Below are positions 10,769 through 22,700 of a stretch of DNA of 64,000 bases, piece by piece. The notes beneath the pieces are model-generated. The model searched no databases, was not told where the DNA came from, and saw nothing but the letters and a program-made list of their open reading frames with translations. This DNA is from Molossus alvarezi (Eukaryota > Chordata > Mammalia > Chiroptera > Molossidae). The stretch lies in assembly GCA_037176705.1 (NCBI GenBank), contig CM073887.1, forward strand, positions 61,465,001 to 61,529,000, in the 5' to 3' direction. Numbering within the stretch: position 1 is the first letter of the stretch; every line of letters begins with the position of its first letter. The position numbers and the translations under genes were made by a program.

Positions 10769-13700
10769 GTGGGGCCGGGGTAGGGTGGCGGGGGTCGTGG
10801 TGGAGCTCCTGGCTGAGGGGTGTGGGGGGTGGGGCCCCGGGGGGTGGGGCGGGGGGCGACTCAATCCAGGGATTTGGGGTCCGGGGCTCCGGGAGGGAGG
10901 TAGTGGAATCCAGGGGACCGGGCAAGGGGGCGGCCAGTGGCCTGGGCTGCGAGATCCAAGGGCCAGAGGCTCAGATCCCCTCGCCGTTAAGCGGACGGCA
11001 CGGGCGGAGGCCCTGGGCCTCCGGCCCGGGTGCAGACCGCCGAGGGGTCATGGCCGGCTTTGGTAACCGCGCGATTGGGCAACACCGGCGACGGCTCCTT
11101 TTCCCGCCCGCCGGGCCTGCCAAGGGGAGGGCGGCGTCGCCTCGAATCTTCGGGTCTTAGCAGCCTGGATGTGGCCAAGCCTGGAGCCCCGGGGCCCAGT
11201 TTCCGTAACTCCTTGAGGAGCTGCTAATTAGGGTGTGGGCGGTTGAGGCCTATCTGTGGGATTTGGCACCACAGAAGGTGAGTCACAGGTGCACCTGCAA
11301 GGTTCAATTCACCTGCAGCTACTTGGCACACCCGCTGGCTTGGTGCACCCCACGCTGTGGTTGGAGGGCGTTCATCTCTCCAAACGGCGTGGTGGGATCC
11401 ATCGCTTGTAAAATGGGGCGGCAGCACACGCAGTGCCATGCTTGGAGAAGGTTCCCCACAGGGCACAGGGTGGGGAAGACTGGAGGCTCAGCCCTGCTGT
11501 CGCATGGCTAACTGTGTGTGGGGGGTGGGGTGGGGGGGTGTTGTGGATCCAAGATGAGTGAGGAGATGGAACCAGTTTTAAGCTTGCATGGTGTTAGGAG
11601 GGCACAGAAAGAAGCAAAGGGCATAAAGGACCTGAAAAGAGGTGGGGGTTTGTGGACAATGGGAACAGCTGGTGCCAAGGCCCAGAAATGGGAATGTGCC
11701 TGGTAGTGGGAAGGAGCAGTGAGACAGGTGATAGGGGTGGAGCTAATGCTGGAGGGGAGGAGATGACTGAGATGATCAAGGTACTGGGGCAGGTTGAGGG
11801 GAAGAGGCTGATTTTCCACCTCTATTCCCCTCCCCACACTAGGTCTCAAGTCCTGGGACATTGACCCTGGCATCTGCAGCCTGGATGAGCAGCTCAAGAT
11901 CTTTGTGTCCCGGCACTCGGCCACCTTTTCCAGCATTGTGAAAGGTGAGGCTGGAGACCCTGTGTGCCCCAGCTGCTCCCCTTTTGTGTTCATTGGGCAA
12001 ATGTTCTCTGAATGCCTAAACAACAACAAAACACCTAAGCTCTGCTGAGTATGGAGCAAGGGTTATCCACCTTGGTCGTCAACAGCCCATGAGGCAGGTA
12101 CTCATGTTTTTGTTCCCATTTGACAGATGAGGCAGCTGAGGTGTTAGGGACAGGGAGACCTGCTGAGGGGACTTTTTGGAGGAGAAGTGTCTGGGCTGCT
12201 GTGTTAGGTGGAGGGAAGGCCCGGGTAAAAAGACAGGACATTTGGAAAGTGAGGGGCTGCTAGGCAGGCCTGGAAGATGGTGTATGGGCTTTGTGTGGCA
12301 GAGAATGTGTCTGGTTCATGGCTGTGACCCCTGCACGTGTCAGGTACATAGTAGGTACTCAGTAGATGGGGAACTGATAAAAGAGCAAGGTCTAGGAGGA
12401 AGCTGAGATGTTTGAGCCAGCCCCACATAGCCTGTGACTCTCTGGGTATTTGTTGGTGATTTCAGGTTAACAGAGCAGTTACTGGTTGGGGCCTGGGCGT
12501 TGCCTGTAGCTTCCCCACTTCAGCCAGCCCTACAGCCCCCCCTTCCCTCAGCCAGCCCCTTGAATCACCTCCAGGCTGCTGTGGCAGGGGAAGGAAGTGA
12601 CCGGTCGCTTCATTGTCCCAGCAGTTCTGGTGGCTTCCTGACCCCTCATAAAATGGGGGTACTGGAAATCCTGTCAGTCCTGTGTGACCTCAGTGGTCAT
12701 TTCCCTACTCTCTACCTTGGTCCCCCCACCAGAATGGGGCAATATCTGGGTGTGTGACCCTGGAGGGTCCTTGCCTCTCTAGCCTCCTGACCTGATCCTC
12801 CATATTGGAAGCACATCTGGGCTCCATGGGACACACTAGAATTGGGATCCCAGAATTAACCCCACTCTCCTCTTGTGGCTCATGAGGCCTCCCCATCCTT
12901 GGCTCCCTTCTGCTGCCCCTCATTCCAGCCCACCTGCCACTTTTCCATCCTCCTGTAATCCTGCCTCAGAATCCATGTTGTTCCATCATTGGCCCTCCCT
13001 GGACTCTGGCTCCTTGCCTCTAAAATGGGGGTGACAATGGTATCCCCCACCAAGCTGACAGCTGTGAATTGGGCCTCATAAGCAGTGATGGCCTTGTTGT
13101 CACTGTTGATTCTAATGGGAGGTCTGCTGATACAGGCTTTCTGTTCTTGCCTCATCCTGACCTGTGGCACTACTATGTAGGCCAGCTTTGGTGGGTGGGG
13201 GTTCCCGGGAAGCAAGTGTTGGAGGGACTTGTGGCTGCCTGGGGTCACACAGAGAGGCAGGGTTTGACCCTGGACAGCCTGACCCTGCGCACATGTCCCA
13301 GCTCCAAACTCACAGGGTCCAATTCCCACACAGGCCAGCGGAGCCTGCACCACCGAGGAGACACCCTGGACATCCTGGTCCTCCTGAACCCATCAGATAA
13401 GTCCCTATGTGATGAGGTAGGGACCAGTCAGCTCCAGGAGGGAGTGGGTTGCAGAAACTGACACCATGCCCCATCCTGATCTCTTGTATCCTTGACTTCA
13501 TGCTGCTTGAAATTCTCTTCTCAGCACCCAGCAGCAGGACCCTCTCCCCTAGGAAGCCTTCCTCACCCCTCATGGCTCCAGCTACAATTTGTTCCCTCCT
13601 CGTGGGTGATGGAAGCACCTCGTGGGTGGTGGAATCAGAAAGGCTAGAGTTTGGGAGAAAGGAATGGGATAGAGAATGTCTGGAGGTGGGAAATGGGAAA

Positions 13701-16700
13701 GCAGGACCTGATTGATGTTTGTATTTTATGTTCCCTCTCACCGGTCCCTAGTAGTTTGTCTGAATTGATCTCTTAATATTTCTAGCTTGTGGATGTCTGT
13801 ATCCTTCTCCCAATTATTTATGAGAAAGATGAACAAGATAGAACCCCAGGGCACTCCTGTAGAGACCCTTGTACAGGTTGATTCTTCTGATGAAAAATGT
13901 TCCCTCAAGGGGCTCAGAAGGAGACAGCCAGTCCCATGGCATTGTGGCTGGACCATAGGGAGAGGTGGGCTTGAGGGAGCCCTCAAAGGGTACAGAGGGC
14001 TTCTAGGAGAAGGGAGCACTGGAGCCAGGCTTTGCTGGAGTTTTGGGGGTAAGGAAGGCCCAGCAGGAGGTCCGGAGGTTATATTCCTTAATAGATCACT
14101 GGCCTGGCTGTAGGGTGGGGACAGGAGTGGGGTGGTTATACATAGATTTAGGGTGGGGGGCCACCCAAAGTGGGGTGCTTATTATGTCACTGTGTAGAAT
14201 AGGGCCTTTACCAGTCTCCCCTCTCCCTCAGCTCCGGAACCTTCTCCTAGACCCTGCCCCTCACAAGCTTCTGGTGCTGGCTGGGCCCTGCCTGGAGGAG
14301 ACAGGGGAGCTGCTGCTCCAGACTGGGGGCTTCTCACCCCGCCACTTCCTCCAGGTTCTGGGGGACAAAGAGGTAAGCCCCCTCCCCATCCTGCTTCCCC
14401 CACCTCTGAATCCTGGCTTGTTCCCACTGGGTTGTGTGGTCCCCAGTGACCTGCTCTCTGGAGCTCCATCCTCTTCTCTGTGGAAGGATGGTTTTGACAC
14501 ATATCCTCCTGTTGTCAGGATGCAGTCCTGTCACCCACTATAGTGTGGTTCAGGGGGGTGCCTATGGATTAACAGGCACCCCAGAGGCCTCAAGTGACAC
14601 CGCAGATTCCCTTCTGGAGTCAGTCTGGATGGGGCATGTGAACAAAAAAACCTCTGAAAACCATGTGTTTACATTGTTGTAAATGATTTAAACATGGTGA
14701 GAGAAGAGCCAGTGAGGGAGCAGGGAAGGCCTCCCTGGAGGGAACAGCAAATGCAAAGTTCTTGAGGCAAGGAGAATGAGAGAAGGCAGGAGGGAGGGAG
14801 GGAGGGACAGGGACAAGGGGTGAGGCAGGAGTGGGGGGAGGGCTGAGCTTTTGTTCTGAGGGTGACAAGTGACCCTCACAGCTCCAGGAGACAGTCCTTG
14901 CCTAGTTTTCCCAAGGTACTGGGTATTGCCTGGCTCCAGGTGGCCCCTTAACCATTTTCCCCTCTGCAGATCCAGGATCTCCTGGCTTCTGCACCCCCAT
15001 CTGCAGACCCACCCAAGCTCACCATCACCTGCCCAACCTTCGGTGACTGGGCCAAACTGGCACCAGAAGTGTCTGGCCTCCAGGGTGCGCTCCAACTGCG
15101 GCTAAACCCACCATTGCAGCGGCCAGCCTCTGAGGGCCTACGTGAGTTCTTGGAGTATGTGGCTGAGTCGCTGGAGCTGCCATCCCCCTTTGAGCTGCTT
15201 GAGCCACCGTCATCTGTGGGTTTCCTCAGGCTTGCCCGGCCTTGCTGCTACATCTTCCCTGGTGGCCTTGGGGATGCCGCCTTCTTTGCTGTCAATGGCT
15301 TCACCATGCTGGTCAACGGTGGCTCAAACCCCAAGTCGAGCTTCTGGAAGCTGGTACGGCACCTGGACCGGGTGGATGCTGTGCTGGTGACTCATGAGGG
15401 CGCTGACAGCCTCCCAGGCCTCAACAGTCTGCTGCGACGCAAGCTGGCAGAGCGTGAGGAGGCAGCGGCTGGTGGGGGCTCGGGGGATGACAGGCTGCGC
15501 AGGCTCGTCTCACCAGGCCTGGGTGTTGTGTTCCTCAATGCCCGCGGGGCCATGTCTCGTCTAGTGCGAGGTGAGGATGAGGCGGAGCTAGCCCGGAGCC
15601 TTCTGGCTCGGCTGGGCATAGAGCCTCTGCCCCTGCGCCGTGGGCCGATGCCGGCTGAGCCCACTGTACTCTTCCAGAAAATGGGTGTTGGCCGGCTGGA
15701 CATGTACGTGCTACACCCACCCTCAGCTGGCGCTGAGCACAAACTGGCCTCCGTGTGTGCCCTGCTGGTGTGGCATCCCACAGGCCCCACTGAGAAGGTG
15801 GTGCGTGTGCTTTTCCCTGGCTGCACACCACCTGCTCGCCTCCTGGATGGTCTACTCCGCCTGCAGCATTTGGGGTTCTTGCGGGAGCCCGTGGTGACCC
15901 CCCAAGACCTGACAGGGCCTCGGCGTACTGAGAGCAAGGAAAGTGTGGGCTCCCGGGACAGCTTGAGGAGAGAGGGCCGGACTACGGTGCCTGCCAGGCT
16001 TGCCCAGGAGCGCTCAGGCATGGCCCGGAAGGAGCCACCACGGGCTGAGGCTCCTCGCAGGGCTGAAAAGGAAGCTAGGCACCTCCGAGAGGTGAAGAAG
16101 GACCCCAAGCCAAGTGCCCCTCGGACCCAGCCCAGGGAGTTGTACCGGGCATCCTCTGCTGTGGTCAACAGCAAGAAGACAAGTGCCCAGGCAGCCCCCA
16201 AGCCCCGAAAAGCACCCAACAATCACCGCCCAAGTGTCCCATTGGCAGGGAATGGGCCCCGCAGCCCCCCCAGCTTCCGGTGTGGAGAGGCCAGTCCCTC
16301 CACAGAGGCCTGCAGCTCTCCTATCCCCCAGCTGGTGGCCACCCCCAGCCAAGGGAGCAGCCTGGAGCTGGGGCTAAGCCCCCCAGGGGAGGACAGTGGC
16401 AGCCTAAAGACTCAAGAGCAACTGGTAGCCAGTGGCACCCTCCTACCGCGCACCCCCTCGCCAGCTGGAGCTCACCAGGGCCCAACTGAGGGCAGTAGGC
16501 AGCTGTCACTGAGCCCACTGAGGGGTGGGGAGGCGGGGCCAGATGTCTCCCCAACGGTGACCACACCTTCCCTGCCTGCTGAGGTGGGCTCCCCACACTC
16601 CACAGAGGTGGACGAGTCCCTGTCTGTCTCCTTTGAGCAAGTGCTGCCACCACCTCCTGTTCCCATGGGTGAGGCAGGGCTGAGCCTTCCACTTCGAGGC

Positions 16701-19700
16701 CCCCGGATGCGGCGCTCGGCCTCCCCACATGATGTGGACCTGTGCCTAGTGTCACCCTGTGAGTTTGAGCACCGCAAAGCCATGCCTATGGCACCAGCCC
16801 CCACATCCCCCGGCAGCTCCAATGACAGCAGCGCTCGGTCCCAGGAGCGAGCGGGTGCTCTAGGGACTGAGGAAACACCACCCACGTCTGTCAGTGAGTC
16901 CCTGCCTACACTGTCTGACTCGGACCCCCTGCCTGCTGCCCCTGGCACTGCAGAATCAGATGAGGACATGGAGGGTTTTGGGGTCCCTCGTCACAACCCA
17001 CTGCCCGACCCCCTCAAGGTCCCCCCGCCACTGCCCACTCCCCCTAGGATCTGCATGGTGGACCCTGAGTTGCTGCCCCCGGAGCAGGCCCGGCTGACAG
17101 AGAGCCTCAGTCGTACCCGGAAGTCCCTGGCTCGCCCCACACCTAGCACTGCCACCCCCAAACCCACTCCGGCTAACGCTGCCAAGACCAAGGGGCTGCC
17201 TGGTAGGGAACGGGGCAGTCGGCCCCTGAGTATCCAGAGTGAACCCAGTGACAAGGGAGGTCGAGCACCCCTGTCCAGAAAGTCCTCAGTCCCCAAGACG
17301 ACTACTCGGGGCCCATCCGGTAAGTACCTGGGGGCTAGAAACCTGCAGTGGGTTACCAGCCCAAGTTCTGTTCCTAATGCTGTGTGGCCTTAGTCACACT
17401 TTACCACCCTCTATGGCCTTAGTTTCCTCTATAAAATGGGAGCATGCTTGGCAATTGCCAGTTATTCGAGCAGTGCTGTCAATGGAAACACAGTGAGCAC
17501 CTCTGATTGATTTGCTAGTAGCCACAGTGCCCCAGTGAGTAAAAGAAACAAGTGAGTTAATAGTATATTTTATGTAATCTTTTGTGTCTAGGGTCTTTTT
17601 GTTAATCCTCACAGAAGGATGGAGGATATTTTTTCCATTGATTTTTTTTAGAGAGTGGAGGGGAGGGAGGGTGGGAGGGAGGGCCGGGGAGAGAGAGATC
17701 AGTGTGAGAGAGACACATAGATTGATTGCCTCCTGCACACTCCCTGACCCAGGCTAAGGTTTGAATCTGCAACTCAGGTATGTGCCCTTGACTGGGAATC
17801 AAACCCATAACCCTTTGGTTCAATGGCTGATGCTCTAACCACTGAGAGCACCAGTCAGGACTGTTGAGGTTTTTAAAACCATGCCCAGGTTGATGATTGG
17901 CAAGGAGGACACAACTCTACTCCTGGCTGCAATATATGAGAGGACATAGAGCAGGGTCTGCAGTGGGAAGAGTCCTCTCATAGTGGAGTCACATACTATA
18001 TGCTTAATTCCTGAGCAGCAAGCTGTGATGACATGGGAGAAGTGGCCTCCAACAGGGAGGCCCATTAGAGACTCACCTGCAGGGTTTCGGTTGAGGGCTT
18101 TTGACATCAGCACCTCTGCCTGGCTTGTACCATAGTTCCAGACTCCTCAGAAAGCGGAAAGCCAGTGTTCAGCTTAAGCCATGTTGCTATACAAACTCTT
18201 ATAATTTATAGAACATTGGAGCTCTTCTGAAATCTCTTCACAGATGCCAGCTCAGGCCTTCCCAAGAATAGCAATCTTGAGTCTGCTATCCTTAATTGTG
18301 ATGAGATATACAGAACATAAAATTTACCACCTTTGACATACTTTTAAGTGTCCAGTCAGTGGCAATAAGTACATTCACATTGTTGTGCAGCCATCACACA
18401 CCATCCATCTCCAGAAACTCCCTTCGTCTTGCAAAACTGAAACTGTCCCTATTAAACACTAACTCCCCATTCCCCCCTGGCACCCATTATCCTTTCTGTC
18501 TCTGAATCTGACTCCTCTAGGGACCTTACATAAGTGGAATCACGGTGTTTATCCTTGTGGTGACTGGCTTATTTCACTTAGCATAATGTCCTCATGGTTC
18601 ATCCATGTTGTAGCAGATGTCAGAATTTCTTTCCTTTTCAAGGCTGAATAATATTCCATTGTATAGATGGACTGACCACGTTTTGTTTATTCATTCATGG
18701 GTACTTGGGTTGCTTCCACCTTTTGGCTGCTATAAATAATGCTGCTGTGAACATGGATGTACAAACATCTCTTCGAGACCTTGCTTAAATTCTTTGAGAT
18801 AAATACAGAAGTGGAATTGCTGGATTATGTGATAATTCTGTTTAACTTTTTTTTTTTAGGAACCTCTGTACTGTTTTCCACAGAGGCTACACCATTGTAC
18901 ATTTCTACTAAAATACAAGAGTTCCTTTTTTTTTTAAGGATGTTTGTGAAGGGCTCAGCATAGTTCTGGGCATAAAAAAGGACACTCCACAAAAATGTCC
19001 TTTTTTAGATAGAGAAAGGGAGAGAGAGAAACATTGATTTGATGTTCCACTTATGCATTCATTGGTTGCTTTTTATATGTGCCCTCACTGGAGATTGGAC
19101 CTGAAACCTTGGCGTATCAAGACAACACTCTAACCAACTGAGCTACCTGGCCAGGGCCACAAGGGTTCCTCATCAACACTTATTTTCTGCATTTAAGAAA
19201 AAAAATTTTTGAGTGCACAAAGCTCCCAATGGCAGCTGGGCAGGCCTCCTCCCCACAGGTTGCTCTATTTTTTTAAATTATAACAATTTATTATAGAGTA
19301 AGTTACTTACAGGAAGATTGGGTCAGAGTGGAAGGTAGCCCCACAGTCTGCACAGATAATCTCTGCTGTTAGACAGTTGTTACAGTAACATTAAATGTTT
19401 TATAGTATAGCTGAATTACTAATGGACAAGACAAAGGGACCATACCTCCTGATGGCCTTATGATGGATAATTGTTTACTTTTTTTTTATCCTCACCTGAG
19501 GACACTTTTCCATTTTTTTGTTCAGCTAGAGTGGGAGGGAGAGAGAGGAAGAGAGAGAGAGAGAGAGAAACATTGACATGAAAGGGACACATCGAGTGGC
19601 TGCCACCCGTATGACCCAACCAGGGCCGGGGACAAACTGCAACTAAGGTACATGCCCTTAGCAGGAACCAAACCCAGGTCTCTTGGGACCGCAGGCCGAC

Positions 19701-22700
19701 CCTCTAACTGCTGAGCCAAATCGGCCAGGGTAGATATTGCTTACTATTAACACCAGCACCTAGTTTGATATTTATCCCAGTGGCTATGCCATTCTGGCCA
19801 TTTACTAATAGGAATCTTTATGATTACATTGTATAATCTTACAAGGCACAACTAAATATTAACTGTAAGGCTTTGGTGCTGGCTGAGACTAGTTTGGTCA
19901 AGTTCAGAACATAGAAATTTGAAAGAAATCAAGGGGCACACACAAAGAGGGAGTCAGTTTTATTTACATCTACATCTGTATGAGAAAGTTTTGGAAGTTG
20001 ACTTTACACACCAAATAGAGGATTTTAGACGCATGATGAAAAAGATGAAATTAATACAGAATCAGTACAGTTTACAGTCTATGTACAGTTAATATTTTAT
20101 CATTTCAAGTAAAATGTAGAAGCCTTACAGTCACATAGATCCTTTTACTCCCCCCCTTTTATATTATAGTTGTTATATGAACTATGTCAACATACATTGA
20201 AAACCTGACCAGATACTGTTAGAATTTTTGCTCTCAATAGTTAAACATATTTAAAAGAACTTAAGAGGATCCATTTACCATTTAGTTTTTCCTTTATTTC
20301 TTAAATTTCTCTCTGCTATCATTTCCCTTCAGCCTAAAAAACTTTGAGCATTTTTCATAGGGCAGGTGTGCTAACAATTCTCTTCATCTGAGAATTGTTT
20401 TTACTTTGCCTTCATCCCTGTATATATATTTTTCTGGGTAGAGTTATGTTCTTTTGATACTTCGCTTTTTTTTGTTTTTATTTTTATTTTTTATATTAGC
20501 CATCCTGATGGGTGTGAATTGATATCTTGTGGTTTTGATTTGCATTTCCCTGATGATTAGTGAGGTTGAGCATCTTTTCATCTGCTTGTTGGCTTGTTTA
20601 GAGAAATGTTTACTAAATTATTTGCCCATTTTTGAATAGAGTTGTTTGTGTTTTTCTTGTTGGATCTTGAGAGTTTTCTTTGTATTCTGGATTTGAATCC
20701 CTTATCAGATACATGATTTGCAATATTTTCTCCCATTCTGTGGGCTGCCTTTTTACTCTGTTGATAATGTTCTTTGATGCACAAAAGTTTTAACCTTTTT
20801 TCTTTGAACATGAAGTCCAGTTTGTCTTTTTTCTTTAGTTGCCTATGTTTTTGGTGTCATTATCTAAGAAATCATTGCCAAATCAAATTTATGAAGCTTT
20901 TGCCTTATATTTTCTTCTAAGAGTTTTATAGTTTTAGCTCTTAAATTATCTCTTTGATCAATTTAAAGTTAATTTTTTAGCCCTGGCCGGTTTGGCTCAG
21001 CGGTTAGAGCGTCCGCCTGCGGTCTGGAGAGACCCCGGTTCGGTTCCCGCTAAGGGCATGTACCTCGGTTGCAGTTTGTCCCCGGCCCTGATTGGTCGTG
21101 CGGGTGGCAGCCACTCGATGTGTCCCTTTCACATCGATGTTTCCCTCTCTCTCTCTTCCTCTCTCTCCCTCCCACTCTGTACAAAAAATGGAAAAATGTC
21201 CTCGGGTGAGGATAAAAATAAATAAATAAATAAAATAAAGTTAATTTTTTAATCAATTTGAGAGAGCAAAACATTGGTTTTTGTTGTTCTACATATTCAT
21301 GCATTCATTGGTTGATTCTTGTGTGTGCCCTGATGGAGCTAGAACCCACAATCTTGGTGTATCCAGATGAAGCTCTAACCAATTGAGCTATCTGGCCAGG
21401 GCTGAGTTAATTTTTAATGGTGCTAAACAAGGGTTCAGCTTCAGTCTTTTGCATGTGGATATCCATGTTTCCCAACACCATTTGTTGAGAAGCCTATTTT
21501 GTCCCTCATTGAATAGTTTTGGCACCCTTATCAAAAATCATTTGACCATATATGTGAGGATTAGTTTTTGGGCTCATTGTTCTGTTCCACTGATTTTTTA
21601 AAAAAATATGTTTTTATTTATTTTAGAGAGAGAGGGAGAGGGAGAGAGAGAAAAAAACAACAACATTGATATGAGAGAGAAACATCAATCGGTTGCTTCC
21701 TGTATGCACCCCAACCAGGCATTGAACCCACAGCCTGGGCATGTGCCCTGACTGGAATTGAACCAGTGACCTTTCGGTACATGGGACAACACTCAGCCAT
21801 CTGAGCCACACTAGCCAGGCTCCATTGATTATTTTTGCTCTTACTAATTTGAGTCTTCTCTCTTTTTCTTTTAGTCCAGTTAAAGATTTGTCAATTTTGT
21901 TAATCTTTGCAGAGAACCAACTTTTTGTTTCATTGCTTCTATACTGTTTTTATATTTTATATTTTATTGATCTCTGCTCCAATCTTTATTTCCTTTCTTT
22001 TGCTAGCTTTAGATTTACTTTGTTCTTCTTTTTCTAGTTCTTTAAATTGTAAAGTTAGGTTGTTGATTTGAGATATTATTTTTTAATATAAGCTTTTAAA
22101 ATGTAAGTTTATAGCTATAAAATTCCCCTTTAACACCATCTTCTCTCAGATTCTCTCTTTGTCCTTGCTTTCAACAGTTTGATTATGTATCTCAGTGTGG
22201 GCCTCTGAGTTCATTGTACTTGGAGTTCAATGCTTCTTGATGTTTATGTTCATGTCTTTCATCAAGTATGGGAAATTTAGGACTGTTTTTTCTTCTTCAA
22301 GTAATCTTCTGCCCCTTTCTCTCTTCCCTTTCTGGGAATTCCACAGTATGTATGTCGGTCCTTTGGATGGGGTCCCATAGGTTTCTTAGACTCTGTTCAC
22401 TTTCTTGAATCTTTTTTCTTTCTGTTCCTCAGACTCAGTAATTTCCATTTTCCTATCATCAAGATCATTGATTTTTTTTTAACCTGTTCAAATCTTTTTT
22501 TTTAAATTTATTTATTTTTGTTACAGATGTTTCTCCTTTTCCCCCTACCGATCCCCCCCCCCCGCCCTGTTCCCAGCTTTGTTGTCCATGTCCATTGTTC
22601 ATGCATACATGCATATAAGTTCTGTGGTTTATCTCTCTGCCCCCCACCCCCTCTTCTGGGGATTGTCAGTCTGTACCCCACTTCCACATCTCTGGGACTA

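Larger units (their letters stand above)
10560..11110 (+). promoter_or_regulatory. MAP1S: MAP1S CpG-island promoter and 5' UTR region
   Basis: A GC-rich, CpG-dense stretch surrounds the start codon, with GC boxes (GGGGCGGGGCC near 10600-10610, GGCGGGCGGG just after) 40-50 nt upstream of the ATG. No TATA box is apparent. The transcription start is inferred to lie between about 10590 and 10640, so the 5' UTR is short. Confidence 0.75.

Noticed and set aside
10463..10864. A 133-codon Pro-rich antisense open frame at the MAP1S promoter
   Set aside because: GC-island artefact with simple Pro/Ser/Ala composition.
13738..14113. Possible extra MAP1S exon between exons 3 and 4
   Set aside because: Exons 3 and 4 join in phase to give the exact family sequence ([13 protein letters not shown]); no insertion is expected.
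15392..16222. A 276-codon antisense open frame in MAP1S exon 5
   Set aside because: A shadow of the GC-rich MAP1S coding frame; Arg/Ser/Ala-rich with no family resemblance.
20981..21060. tRNA-like A and B boxes in many SINE heads (here one example)
   Set aside because: These belong to tRNA-derived SINEs, not to tRNA genes: no complete cloverleaf with acceptor stem and the body continues into SINE sequence.
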